Below are positions 18,704 through 27,780 of a stretch of DNA of 64,000 nt, piece by piece. Both the position numbers and the translations under genes were made by a program. This DNA comes from Mucilaginibacter sp. L196. Lineage in GTDB: Bacteria; Bacteroidota; Bacteroidia; Sphingobacteriales; Sphingobacteriaceae. The notes beneath the pieces were generated by a model. It did not search any database and was not told the origin of the DNA. It worked only from the letters and a program-made list of their open reading frames with translations. Where the stretch lies: the NCBI RefSeq assembly GCF_009765905.1, contig NZ_LMUO01000019.1, positions 172,303 to 236,302 of the forward strand. Direction: 5' to 3'. How positions within the stretch are numbered: position 1 is the first letter of the stretch; each line of letters opens with the position of its first letter.

Positions 18704-20332
18704 ATGAAGAAAATAACTCAAGGCAACGCCGCATCCTATACCGTTTTTTTAATTATAACTACGTTTGTTATACGCTTGTTTATTGCCGCCTATACCGGGC
18801 TTGGCATTGGCGAAGCATACTACTTTCGTGGCGCTTTACATCTGGACCTGAGTTACTTTGATCAACCGCCCCTGTTTTTCTGGCTGAGCGGTTTAAGCCT
18901 TAAAGTCTTAGGGTTAACCAATTTAGGTATCAGGTTCCCTGCGGTGCTTTTATTTGCGGGTACAAGCTGGTTGCTGTTTTTAATAACCAAAAAACTTTTC
19001 AATGCAGCCGCGGGTTTTTGGGCCGTTTTGGTGATGAATTTAAGCGCGGTATTCACCATTCCTATTGCGGTTTGGTTTCAGCCTGATGCGCCACTGATGT
19101 TCTTTTGGTTGTTAAGTACTTACTTTTTTGTTGAGGTTTTATCTATCAGTAATCAAGGTCGTACAAAATTACAATCTGGTAAAGCATACTCATTGTGGAT
19201 CATCATCGGGATATGTATGGGCTTAGCTATACTAAGTAAATATCATACAATATTTCTATTCTTAGGTGTGCTGATATTTGTGAGCGTTAATAAAAATCAA
19301 CGTCATTGGTTAAGGCATCCGGGGCCATATATCGCCATGATTATAGCACTCATATTTGCCTGGCCTATACTCTGGTGGAATGCTCATAACAACTGGGTAT
19401 CTTTTGTATTCCAGGGCTCACGTGCAGGTTCAAGCGGTGGTTTGCACCCAATATGGTTATTGCGCAGCATCGGCGGGCAGTGTTTATGGTTGCTGCCGTG
19501 GTTTTGGTTCCCGCTGATTCGCGAACTGATCCGGTCTTTTAAGTTGCGTAACCAATCACAATCCTATAGCTTCTTATTCTGGACGGCTATATTACCATTG
19601 GTGTTTTTTACAGTGGTAACCCTATGGTCCGATCTGCAATACCATTTTCATTGGCAGGCACCGGGTTACATGATGCTGTTTATACCACTTGGGTATGCTA
19701 TTGACAAACACCTATCTGATCCTAGCCGTATGCGCGGAACCAGGCGCTGGTTGATTTTCTCTACATGCTTTACCGTTATTACTATTGGTGTGCTTTGTCT
19801 GCACGAGGTTACCGGTTTCTGGCAATGGTATGGCCCTAAATATTTTGTAGGCTTAGTAGACAAAACCCCCGAAGCCAAAGCCAAAGAAGTTGACCCAACC
19901 ATACAGGGTATTGATTATGATGATATTCTTTACCGCTTTCAAAAAGAAGGTTGGTTAAATAATCCAAAAATATTTGCAGGCACTACTCGTTGGTGGCTTA
20001 ATGGTAAGGTTGATTGGGCCTTAAAAGGTAAAAAGGATATTGTTTGTTTTAATGATGACCCACGCAACATTGCATTCCTGATAGATCCAAACACCCTATT
20101 AGGCGAAGATGCTATTGTAATTGATCAGGCTAGCCCGGGTAATGTAACAAATGATGTTAAACCATTTTTTGATTCGGTAAAGCAATTAGATGATATTGCT
20201 ATAATGCGTAGTGGCAGGGATGAGTTACACTTGCATGTATACTATTGCACCCATTTTCATGTTCCGGCTAAACCGATGGAGAATTTACCGCTTTACCATC
20301 AATTAACAGGCAGGCCTCCTTTCGGGAAGTAA
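18704..20332 (+). CDS. GT39/ArnT-like membrane glycosyltransferase
   Basis: The 542-residue product has a multi-pass N-terminal two-thirds with the dolichyl-phosphate-mannosyltransferase (PMT_2) signature: acidic residue in GIGEAYYFRGALHL followed by YFDQPPLFFWL, and later IAVWFQPDAPLMFFWLLS. The soluble C-terminal part (about 390-542) is periplasmic by family topology. Such enzymes move a sugar from a polyprenyl-phosphate donor to lipid A or a protein. It is followed after eight bases by a GT87-type gene, so the two likely form an operon. Donor and acceptor unknown. Confidence 0.85.
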   Translation: MKKITQGNAASYTVFLIITTFVIRLFIAAYTGLGIGEAYYFRGALHLDLSYFDQPPLFFWLSGLSLKVLGLTNLGIRFPAVLLFAGTSWLLFLITKKLFNAAAGFWAVLVMNLSAVFTIPIAVWFQPDAPLMFFWLLSTYFFVEVLSISNQGRTKLQSGKAYSLWIIIGICMGLAILSKYHTIFLFLGVLIFVSVNKNQRHWLRHPGPYIAMIIALIFAWPILWWNAHNNWVSFVFQGSRAGSSGGLHPIWLLRSIGGQCLWLLPWFWFPLIRELIRSFKLRNQSQSYSFLFWTAILPLVFFTVVTLWSDLQYHFHWQAPGYMMLFIPLGYAIDKHLSDPSRMRGTRRWLIFSTCFTVITIGVLCLHEVTGFWQWYGPKYFVGLVDKTPEAKAKEVDPTIQGIDYDDILYRFQKEGWLNNPKIFAGTTRWWLNGKVDWALKGKKDIVCFNDDPRNIAFLIDPNTLLGEDAIVIDQASPGNVTNDVKPFFDSVKQLDDIAIMRSGRDELHLHVYYCTHFHVPAKPMENLPLYHQLTGRPPFGK

Positions 20333-20340
20333 TTATTTTG

Positions 20341-21603
20341 ATGGATAAATCATATCTAAAATATATAAAAGTAGTCGCTCTTATCTTAGCGGTTTTTTAC
20401 GCCTATAGATGTGCCCATACCGGGCACGATTTTGAAGTGTTTGTATATGCCGGTGGTAAGCTAATTAATGGGCAGAACATTTATACGCCGCCGTTTATTC
20501 AAAATCTGCAATATTATTATAGTCCTTTGTGCGCGTTGTTGTTGTCTCCGTTTGCAAGCCTGCCTATAGTAATACCACAAATGTTGTGGATATTTTGCTC
20601 CTACTATTTTTTATATCGTATCTGGATATTATCAACCGAATATTTTGATGTTTCGGTATTTACAGATAAGCAAAAACTGTTGTGGCTATTTTTATCGTTG
20701 CTTTTAGCTATCCGCTTTATATTGATAGATGTTGGCTTTGTACAAATGACCATATTTTTGTTATGGGCTACTTTGCAAAGCCTTAAATGCTTTAAGCAAC
20801 AACAAAATATTACAGGTGCGGCCTTACTTGCTTTAGCCACCAATATAAAGCTACTGCCATTGGCTTTTGTATTTTATTTAATATATCGGAGCCAGTTTAA
20901 AGCAGCAATTTTTACTTGCCTGTTTTACGCATTATATTTATTTATCCCGGCTATATATTTAGGTTGGGACAGAAATATGAGCTTAATGCACGATTGGTTT
21001 ACCCTTATAAACCCCGTAAATAAAGAATGGACAATTGAAGCAGAAGATGGCCCGAATAGCCTGGTAGCGTTAATACCGGTGTATATCATCAAAACCACAG
21101 GAGTGCTAACATTTAAAAGAAACTTTTTGGATTTAAGCTTTAGTCAGGTTTCGATGATATTAAATATTGTAAGGCTGTTTTTTGTGCTATTAACGCTTAT
21201 GTTTCTAAGCTCAAAACCATTCAAAAATATTACAAGCAGCGTAAAACAGTTTTGGGAAGTGAGCTATTTGTTTATCGTAATCCCACTAATATATCCCCAT
21301 CAGCAGCAATACGCGTTTGTATATATATCACCTGCCTTTATATATCTTACCTGGTATTTCATCAAAAATTGGACGGTTATTAAACTCAAGCTGAGTTTTT
21401 CACATTGGTTTCTTCTTGCTATCGTCGGTTTTAACTTTACACCGATCATTGGGCGCGACGTAATAACTAGTTACTTTTTTGAAGTTTTATTATACCTGCG
21501 GATTTTACCGATAGCGGTAATATTATTGATACCTATTTTATGGCTCTGCAAACCGGATGACAAAGAGAGTAATAATTCGTTTGAAATAAAGACTATTTAT
21601 TAA
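20341..21603 (+). CDS. GT87/DUF2029-type membrane glycosyltransferase
   Basis: The 420-residue, multi-pass protein has the DUF2029/GT87 pattern: an early acidic motif in HTGHDFEVFVYAGGKLINGQNIY, then YYSPLCALLLSPF and ALATNIKLLPLAFVFYLIYR, where the conserved K of the family (NIKLLP) is clear. Relatives use polyprenyl-phospho-mannose as donor. The ATG at 20341 is preferred to the TTG directly before it. It is the second gene of a two-gene operon with the GT39-like gene. Confidence 0.8.
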   Translation: MDKSYLKYIKVVALILAVFYAYRCAHTGHDFEVFVYAGGKLINGQNIYTPPFIQNLQYYYSPLCALLLSPFASLPIVIPQMLWIFCSYYFLYRIWILSTEYFDVSVFTDKQKLLWLFLSLLLAIRFILIDVGFVQMTIFLLWATLQSLKCFKQQQNITGAALLALATNIKLLPLAFVFYLIYRSQFKAAIFTCLFYALYLFIPAIYLGWDRNMSLMHDWFTLINPVNKEWTIEAEDGPNSLVALIPVYIIKTTGVLTFKRNFLDLSFSQVSMILNIVRLFFVLLTLMFLSSKPFKNITSSVKQFWEVSYLFIVIPLIYPHQQQYAFVYISPAFIYLTWYFIKNWTVIKLKLSFSHWFLLAIVGFNFTPIIGRDVITSYFFEVLLYLRILPIAVILLIPILWLCKPDDKESNNSFEIKTIY

Positions 21604-21613
21604 AACTAAAACA

Positions 21614-21646
21614 ACAAAGCCCATAGTCTCATACTGCAGGCTTTGT
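21614..21646. terminator. Hairpin in convergent gap
   Basis: Arms ACAAAGCC (21614-21621) and GGCTTTGT (21639-21646) lie 10 bases after the GT87 stop and 40 bases before the 3' end of the minus-strand gene. The loop is 17 bases. Weak bidirectional terminator candidate. Confidence 0.4.
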
Positions 21647-21686
21647 AAATTCGTAGGTAAAGTCTACGCGAACAGCATAGTATTTT

Positions 21687-21995
21687 TTACGAAGCATTAG
21701 CTAACGTGGTTTTTTTAATCTCATTGTATAAAGTAACAGCTTCCTCTACCTTCTGCTCGTACTTCTCTTTCAATTTATTAAAAAGTATAAAGCTGTATGG
21801 GTCGGCAAATGGCATTGCATTACCAGAAAACGCGCTCGGGTGCAATTCTAAAAAGGTGGGGCTAACCTTTAAGTTTTCATGATTAATATGTACTAAGCCA
21901 GTATCAATATCATTACCAAAAATTACGAAAGTATCAAAGTGTTTACCTTCTTTATCTGTGTAGATTACTACGTCGTTTTCTTTAAAATTTTTCAT
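21687..21995 (-). CDS. Hypothetical protein, 102 residues
   Basis: The product begins MKNFKENDVVIYTDKEGKHF, a short beta-rich segment reminiscent of an SH3-like barrel, and then has a charged helical tail (KLKEKYEQKVEEAVTLYNEIKK). No signal peptide or membrane segment. I do not recognise the family. The ATG at 21995 is preferred over a TTG ten codons upstream. It is convergent with the GT87 gene. The sequence context and codon use look like a real gene, but no function can be given. Confidence 0.6.
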   Translation of the reverse strand: MKNFKENDVVIYTDKEGKHFDTFVIFGNDIDTGLVHINHENLKVSPTFLELHPSAFSGNAMPFADPYSFILFNKLKEKYEQKVEEAVTLYNEIKKTTLANAS

Positions 21996-22391
21996 TATAT
22001 GCCCTATTTGTATCTTAAAAAGCAAATAATATGCCGTAATCAGCGTTCAAACGTAGTTTTTAATCGACTGATTAGTGAATCGATGAAAATCTTGTCATAA
22101 GTCATTGGTTTTCAAAGGTAATATGCAGTGAAAGTGTTGCCATTTTAATTAAAAATAAAATATTTACTTAATATTCAATAAGTACCTAAACAATTTAAAG
22201 CCCAGTTTTTGTAAGGATTAACGTCCGGTTGTTTGTACAGATGCTTGGCTCCTCAGCATAACAATTTTGTTTATATTCCTTATTGTCATTCTGAGCATAG
22301 CGAAGAATCTGTACACCGGTTTGCCCCAGCATCTTCACCATGGTATATCGTTTGCTTTTTGTAGCTTTACTAATAACCTGTAAATCAAATT
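21996..22391. other. Gene-free gap with a lone half-repeat
   Basis: The 396 bases before the MFS gene are AT-rich and contain only one left arm of the GTCATTCTGAGC repeat (22283-22319), with no facing right arm. No coding signal and no clear -7 box were seen. Confidence 0.6.
22283..22319. repeat. Solitary arm of the GTCATTCTGAGC repeat
   Basis: TTGTCATTCTGAGCATAGCG followed by AAGAATCTGTACACCGG matches the left arm of the copies at 18502 and 25471, but no complementary arm follows. It is a remnant or single unit. Confidence 0.75.
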
Positions 22392-23930
22392 ATGGCTACA
22401 GTAGCTTTGCGTAGCACTGCCGGTAAGTGGGTAATGGTTTCGGCCATCCTGGCTTCGGCAATGGCTTTTATTGATGGTACCGCGCTAAACGTGGTATTAC
22501 CATCGCTGCAAAAAAGTTTGCAAGCCAGCGGCGCCGATCTCTTCTGGATACTCAACGCTTACTTGCTCATGCTGGCATCGCTCATTCTTATTGGTGGCTC
22601 TATGGGCGATAGGTTGGGCCGCAAGAAAATATTCATGACGGGTATCTTTATTTTTATATGCGGATCAGCAGCCTGTGGGTTTGCGCCTGGCGTATTGTCC
22701 CTTGTTGTTTTTAGGCTGATACAAGGCGTTGGCGGCGCTTTAATGATTCCAGGAAGCCTTTCCATGATATCATCATCTATCAATCAACAGGAGCGGGGTA
22801 AGGCCATTGGCACATGGTCGGCTTTTACTACAGTGGTTACTATGGGCGGCCCAATATTAGGCGGTGCCCTGGGGGATGCCGGTTTATGGCGTTATATATT
22901 TTTCATTAACGTGCCTATCGGAATAGCAGCCTTGCTAATGCTTTGGCTAAAAGTAAAGGAAAGCAGAGATGAGGGCAACCAGCAATCATTGGATTTTCCC
23001 GGAGCTATTACCATCGCGCTTGGTTTAGCACTGGTAACATTTGGTTTTCTGCGGATGCCTGCCTTAGGTTTTGGTAATTGGCAGATATGTTTAGCTTTAG
23101 TCGCGGGAGTGCTGTTCCTAATAGCTTTTATCATCATCGAAGCCAAAAGCAAATATCCCATGATGCCACTGCAACTATTTGTTAACGCCACATTTAGCGG
23201 AACAAACCTGCTCACCTTCTTTTTATATGCCGGATTGGGTGCAGGTATGCTATTTATGTCGCTTAATTTGGTGCAAGTACAGGGCTATAGCCAGCTGCAA
23301 TCCGGGCTAACGTTTTTACCTTTTACCATAATGATGATCTCCGTTGCACGATTCGCCGGTGCTTTAGCAGATAAATATGGCCCAAGGTTGCTATTAATAT
23401 TCGGCCCGGCGGCGGCAGGTGTTGGTTTACTGATCCTATCCTTCGTCAAACAAACTGCCGGTCCGGGTGATTATTGGACGACATTTTTCCCGGGGATAAT
23501 AGTTTTTGGTTTGGGTATTTCATTCACTGTAGCGCCGTTAACAGCTGCGGTAATGGGTTCAGTAAGTGATCATTTTTCGGGAACAGCATCGGGGGTAAAC
23601 AATGCCATGTCGCGTATTGCCAATGTTTTTGCTACCGCGATATTTGGAGCGTTATCGGTGTTGTTTTTTACGGGTGCATTACAACAACAGGTAAAAACTA
23701 TCAAACTAAACCCCAAACAAAAGCAGGAAGTAATGGCGCAAGCAGCTGATTTAGGCAACGCCAAAGTACCGCAAGGAATCGCCGATAGTAAAGTAATTGA
23801 ACTAGCTTATCACCAGAGCTTTATAAAAGCCTACGCCAATATTATGCGCATAGCGGCGGGATTGGGATTTTTGGGAGCGTTGATGGCGGTGTTGTTTGTG
23901 CGGACTAAACTTAAAACAGATAAAACTTAG
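22392..23930 (+). CDS. DHA2-family MFS drug transporter (EmrB-like)
   Basis: The 512-residue protein has about 14 membrane segments. MFS motif A is readable as GDRLGRKKIF (about residues 76-85), motif C-like glycines follow (GGPILGGALGD at about 150), and the first helix carries D in AFIDGTALNVVLPSL, typical of DHA2 transporters. It would export drugs or other hydrophobic compounds using the proton gradient. No TolC or membrane-fusion partner is adjacent. It is transcribed alone and ends at a dispersed hairpin. Confidence 0.9.
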   Translation: MATVALRSTAGKWVMVSAILASAMAFIDGTALNVVLPSLQKSLQASGADLFWILNAYLLMLASLILIGGSMGDRLGRKKIFMTGIFIFICGSAACGFAPGVLSLVVFRLIQGVGGALMIPGSLSMISSSINQQERGKAIGTWSAFTTVVTMGGPILGGALGDAGLWRYIFFINVPIGIAALLMLWLKVKESRDEGNQQSLDFPGAITIALGLALVTFGFLRMPALGFGNWQICLALVAGVLFLIAFIIIEAKSKYPMMPLQLFVNATFSGTNLLTFFLYAGLGAGMLFMSLNLVQVQGYSQLQSGLTFLPFTIMMISVARFAGALADKYGPRLLLIFGPAAAGVGLLILSFVKQTAGPGDYWTTFFPGIIVFGLGISFTVAPLTAAVMGSVSDHFSGTASGVNNAMSRIANVFATAIFGALSVLFFTGALQQQVKTIKLNPKQKQEVMAQAADLGNAKVPQGIADSKVIELAYHQSFIKAYANIMRIAAGLGFLGALMAVLFVRTKLKTDKT

Positions 23931-23947
23931 TCCTACTATCCTCCCTT

Positions 23948-24035
23948 TGTCATTCTGAGGAACGAAGAATCTTCTTCGATTTGCATAGCGAACTTTGCAC
24001 AGTTAGAAGATTCTTCGCTACGCTCAGAATGACAA
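23948..24035. repeat. Dispersed inverted repeat, GTCATTCTGAGG type
   Basis: Left arm TTTGTCATTCTGAGGAACGA, right arm TCGCTACGCTCAGAATGACAA; inner GAATCTTCT/AGAAGATTC pairing. The arms differ from each other at a few positions. Lies in the convergent gap after the MFS gene. Confidence 0.85.
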
Positions 24036-24057
24036 TTATTGTGTGAAATATATCATA

Positions 24058-25386
24058 CTATTTAACCGCTCCCTCAATAATCTCCACTATTCCCTCATTC
24101 TTAACTATCCACATACCCAAACGTTCTTCGGTGATGCCTTCTCTTAGTTTGTAGCTATAGGTTGGGTTGCCTTCGTCAAATACAGTCTCCATATATCTGA
24201 AATCAATATTATCGATGCATTGCAGGTCATTAGCCACTTCAACAATATGGGTTGATACCATAAAGAAGCATTTTCTCACCTTAGCAAAGGCCGAGATAAT
24301 AGCCAACGAGGCATCATAAGCATCCTTTACATTAGTGCCCCTGAATAGCTCATCAAAAATCACAAATACGTTTTGCGATTCGCTTATCTTTTTGGCAACG
24401 TGTTTTACTCTAAGTACTTCGCTGTAAAAATGACTATGCCCTTTGTCAATGTTATCATCAATATTGATAGTGGTTATCAATCCATCAAAAACACTGGTTT
24501 CCATATAACTAGCCGGAACCGGGAAGCCAAGCTGCGACAGGTAAATAGATATACCAACAGCCTTTAAGAAGGTTGATTTGCCGGCCATGTTAGTACCAGT
24601 TACAAAACACAGGTTATGGTCAGCATTAAACGCCACATCATTAACCACCGGGTTATTGATAAATGGATGGAAAAGTCCTTCAAACACCAATGTTGGTTGC
24701 CCGTTATCTTTGATTACCGGCAGGGTAAACCTCAGGTGTTTAGCAGTTGTACTAACCGAAATATACAGATCTAACTGATAAACAATATCCAGTAAAACTT
24801 TAATTTGATCAATTGCCGAGTATCTTAAAATGCGATCTGCCCGGGCTAATTCGATGGAATTGATTTTAGGTTTATTAATGAGTCCCCTAATAAAAATAAA
24901 ATCTTCACTAGCAAAAGTTTCTAAAATTATTGTTCGAAAATTCTGTAAGAGTTTTGGAAATCCATCGACACCTGCCTCGAAAAAATTAAGTAAGGTGTTT
25001 AAAATACTTAAGGTATTGCTAATGCCTTGCTGAATAACATAGTAATCGTTATTACTATTGAAGGTATATATAACTTTCTCAAAAAAGCCAATGAGCTGTG
25101 AGAATGGTCGGGTATGGTAATGTTTTTTTAAGTAGAATTCTGCAAAATCGCAAGATTGTTTATCAACCAATAATTTCGTGTCGTTATTTAAAAAATAACT
25201 GATAGTTTCTATCCTGTATTTGATCGCGCTCGCATCAGTTAATGGTTTGCGGACTATTTCTGTAAGCTTGTCCTTGCCTCCAAGAGTTTTGGTATTATTA
25301 AATAAATCAAATACTGATTTATGATTATTAGCATTTGGCAATATGCCCAAATCATTAAGTGTTTGCCTGTCTGCCTCAAAATTCAT
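24058..25386 (-). CDS. MutS-family ATPase lacking the mismatch-recognition domain
   Basis: The 442-residue protein has a helical core (about 1-215) like MutS domain III and a C-terminal ABC-type ATPase: Walker A in TGTNMAGKST (about 264-273), Walker B in VFVIFDELFRGTN (about 344-356) and a switch histidine in VSTHIVEVAND. There is no N-terminal mismatch-binding domain with its Phe-x-Glu motif, and no Smr nuclease, so it is not MutS1 or MutS2. Bacteroidota carry several such short MutS-like proteins of unknown role. It may act on DNA structures; that is inference. Confidence 0.85.
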   Translation of the reverse strand: MNFEADRQTLNDLGILPNANNHKSVFDLFNNTKTLGGKDKLTEIVRKPLTDASAIKYRIETISYFLNNDTKLLVDKQSCDFAEFYLKKHYHTRPFSQLIGFFEKVIYTFNSNNDYYVIQQGISNTLSILNTLLNFFEAGVDGFPKLLQNFRTIILETFASEDFIFIRGLINKPKINSIELARADRILRYSAIDQIKVLLDIVYQLDLYISVSTTAKHLRFTLPVIKDNGQPTLVFEGLFHPFINNPVVNDVAFNADHNLCFVTGTNMAGKSTFLKAVGISIYLSQLGFPVPASYMETSVFDGLITTINIDDNIDKGHSHFYSEVLRVKHVAKKISESQNVFVIFDELFRGTNVKDAYDASLAIISAFAKVRKCFFMVSTHIVEVANDLQCIDNIDFRYMETVFDEGNPTYSYKLREGITEERLGMWIVKNEGIVEIIEGAVK

Positions 25387-25470
25387 AGCTACGCTTTAAA
25401 GGAATTCTTAAAGCTATAAACTTATGCCGAAATAAAGTATTGTTTATTAAGCCTGAGATTTCAATTTCCT

Positions 25471-25546
25471 TGTCATTCTGAGCATAGCGAAGAATCTGTA
25501 AGGTAGTTTACTCCAGTACAGATTCTTCGCTATGCTCAGAATGACA
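25471..25546. repeat. Dispersed inverted repeat, GTCATTCTGAGC type
   Basis: Arms TGTCATTCTGAGCATAGCGA and TCGCTATGCTCAGAATGACA are perfect, with inner AATCTGTA/TACAGATT pairing. It ends six bases before the 3' end of the peptidase gene. Confidence 0.9.
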
Positions 25547-25551
25547 TTTTT

Positions 25552-26331
25552 TTAACCCGCCAAATCCTGCCCGAATATCCTGCTCAACTCCGTATAAAGC
25601 TCCGGGTGTTTATGTTGTAGTTCCGTTGGTTTTTCAAAAAAGTATTCAGATGCAACAGCTAAAAATTCTGCTTCGTTGGTTAGCGCATAAGGGTTGATGT
25701 CGGAGTGCCCATCGCTGATGTGGTGCATTTCCTGGTGCATCATCTTAAGCCATGGTTCCGCGTATTCGTGCGGTATAAAAGTTTCGGGTATGCCATCGGT
25801 ATCGCCATCGGCTTTATCCAATAAATGTACAAACTCGTGTATGGCGGCGTTTTCTTTGCCACTATCTTTCGAAAATCCTTTGGTAAGAGCAGCCCTTGAT
25901 AGCAACATTTGCCCGTTCATATAACCGGTGCCTACCATGCCCATAATATTGCGGTTTTCGCCCTCAAACTGAAAATCCTTATCAAAGGTATCCGGGTATA
26001 ATATCACGTTGGTCAGGTTTTTATATTTCCACTCCGGGAAACCAAAAATTGGTATCACCGCGCTGGACGCGATTAGTATACGGTCGAGCGGCGTAATTTC
26101 TGTGCCGATGCCTTCAATATTAGTTTCTGCTAAAAAGTCGGTGACTTTTTGCTCAAAGCGGTCTTTGCCGGTAGTATCAAGTTTCTGGTAAAAAGCCACA
26201 TGCTCAGTTAACAGTTTTTGGTATTCGGTAGGTTCTAAATCAATTACAGTGGGTGTGGTTTTTCCTTTTTTGCGGAATACAAAATACACGGCTGCAATAA
26301 CGAGGAGGATAATGATAATAGCGGAAGTCAT
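25552..26331 (-). CDS. MtfA-like zinc-dependent peptidase (M90)
   Basis: The 259-residue product has one N-terminal membrane helix (2-19), then the MtfA/DUF980 domain. The zinc motif is H165-E166-F-V-H169, followed by LLDKADGDTDG as in the family, and the third ligand is probably E222 in NEAEFLAVASEYFF. E. coli MtfA binds the Mlc repressor and is an aminopeptidase; the Bacteroidota version differs in having a membrane anchor. Target unknown. Single gene, flanked downstream by a dispersed hairpin. Confidence 0.88.
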   Translation of the reverse strand: MTSAIIIILLVIAAVYFVFRKKGKTTPTVIDLEPTEYQKLLTEHVAFYQKLDTTGKDRFEQKVTDFLAETNIEGIGTEITPLDRILIASSAVIPIFGFPEWKYKNLTNVILYPDTFDKDFQFEGENRNIMGMVGTGYMNGQMLLSRAALTKGFSKDSGKENAAIHEFVHLLDKADGDTDGIPETFIPHEYAEPWLKMMHQEMHHISDGHSDINPYALTNEAEFLAVASEYFFEKPTELQHKHPELYTELSRIFGQDLAG

Positions 26332-26456
26332 GTTGGTATAAGTTTATTTAGGTGGATATGTTTTGTATCTAATGATAATCACCGAATTATCTGCAATTTT
26401 ACCGACAAAAAACCACATCACACCGATTTATATAGTACCGTTTTTTTAGGCTGATA

Positions 26457-26464
26457 TACCTTTG
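26457..26464 (+). promoter_or_regulatory. -7 box (TACCTTTG) for the DUF4342 gene
   Basis: TACCTTTG matches TAnnTTTG 22 bases upstream of the ATG at 26486. A T-run at 26441-26447 is in the -33 area, without a clear TTTG. Confidence 0.5.
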
Positions 26465-26485
26465 TTATATTAAATAACAAACATC

Positions 26486-26746
26486 ATGACAAAAGAATCA
26501 TTTCACATCAACGGCGAGAACCTGGTAAAAAAGGTTAAGGAACTAATAGCAGAAGGTAATGTACGTAAAATCACCATCTACGATAAATACGATAAGGAAT
26601 TGGCCAGCTTCCCGCTAACCTTTGGCCTTATAGGTGTTTTAATTATGCCCATACTGGCTGCTATAGGCGCTATCGCGGCACTAATAGGCGAATGCAAAAT
26701 AATGGTGGAACGTGAAGACGTAAAGAACGAGGTACATGCGGAATAA
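26486..26746 (+). CDS. DUF4342 small membrane-associated protein
   Basis: The 86-residue product matches the DUF4342 pattern: an N-terminal charged helix (ENLVKKVKELIAEGNVRKITI), then a single hydrophobic hairpin-like stretch with two near-contiguous hydrophobic runs (FGLIGVLIMPILAAIGAIAAL), and a charged tail. Function unknown; relatives in Firmicutes are fused to UBA-type helices. A palindrome overlaps the stop codon. Confidence 0.8.
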   Translation: MTKESFHINGENLVKKVKELIAEGNVRKITIYDKYDKELASFPLTFGLIGVLIMPILAAIGAIAALIGECKIMVEREDVKNEVHAE

Positions 26747-26770
26747 GCAGGAATAAATTATTCCTGCTTA
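26744..26770. terminator. Perfect 13-base palindrome overlapping the stop codon
   Basis: TAAGCAGGAATAA (26744-26756) and TTATTCCTGCTTA (26758-26770) are separated by one A. The first three bases are the DUF4342 stop codon. There is no T-run, so it may protect the mRNA end or act as a weak terminator. Confidence 0.5.
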
Positions 26771-26835
26771 TGAATTAATCAAAACATATAGCGTTAAAAA
26801 ACATGTAATATTGTAGCGCCTTATAAGCCTATAAT

Positions 26836-27780
26836 ATGATGAATAATTCGCCCGTTAAAGTTGCCGTGCTTGACGATTACCAGCAGGTAGCCTTCAAATT
26901 TGCCGATTGGTCGGCTATTACTGCTAAAGCAGAGGTAAAAGTATTTACCGATCATACTGCTGATGAAAAAACAGTAATTGAGCGGTTGCTACCCTTTAAC
27001 GTAATATGCGTAATGCGCGAAAGAACGCCGCTCAGTCGTAATATACTCTCACAGCTTCCTAATGTAAAGCTGATCGTATCTACCGGTATGCGCAATGCCT
27101 CCATCGATACAAAAGCGGTTGAAGAGTTCGGCATCACCCTGAAATACACAGGCTATTTAGAAAGCGGCGCGCCCGAAATGACCTGGGCACTCATTATGGC
27201 CATTGCCAGGCACATCCCGCAGGAGAGTAATAACTTTAAATCAGGTGGATGGCAAACAACAATTGGCGGCGATTTTAAGGGGAAAACCATGGGCATTTTA
27301 GGCATGGGTAGGGTAGGTAGCAAAATTACCGCTTATGCCAAAGCTTTTGATATGAATGTAATTGCCTGGAGCCCAAATCTTACCGCGGAGAAAGCAGCCG
27401 AATCGGGCGCGCAATTAGTTAGCAAGGAAGAATTATTTAAACAGGCTGACTTTGTGACCATCCACATGGTACTAAGTGATCGATCAAGAGGAATTGTTGG
27501 TAAAGAGGACTTATCCTTGATGAAACCTGCGGCTTATTTTATTAATACCTCCCGTGGCCCGTTAGTGGATGAAGCCGCGTTGATAGAAACACTACAGCAG
27601 CATAAAATTGCTGGGGCGGCAATTGATGTTTTTAATACAGAACCATTGCCTACGGATCACCCTTTCCGGAAAATGGACAATCTACTGGCAACATCGCATG
27701 TTGGTTATGTTACCGAAAATACGTACAAACTGTTTTATACCGATACCGTTAAAGCGGTTGAAGATTGGTTGGCTTCCTGA
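26836..27780 (+). CDS. D-2-hydroxyacid dehydrogenase
   Basis: The 314-residue product is a D-isomer-specific 2-hydroxyacid dehydrogenase. The NAD-binding loop is GILGMGRVGSKI (about 155-166). The catalytic residues are in the usual places: R in INTSRGPLVDE, E in DVFNTEPLP and H in TSHVGYVTEN. It reduces a 2-keto acid or oxidises a D-2-hydroxyacid; the substrate is not readable. Its stop codon is directly adjacent to the stop codon of the convergent START-domain gene. Confidence 0.9.
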   Translation: MMNNSPVKVAVLDDYQQVAFKFADWSAITAKAEVKVFTDHTADEKTVIERLLPFNVICVMRERTPLSRNILSQLPNVKLIVSTGMRNASIDTKAVEEFGITLKYTGYLESGAPEMTWALIMAIARHIPQESNNFKSGGWQTTIGGDFKGKTMGILGMGRVGSKITAYAKAFDMNVIAWSPNLTAEKAAESGAQLVSKEELFKQADFVTIHMVLSDRSRGIVGKEDLSLMKPAAYFINTSRGPLVDEAALIETLQQHKIAGAAIDVFNTEPLPTDHPFRKMDNLLATSHVGYVTENTYKLFYTDTVKAVEDWLAS

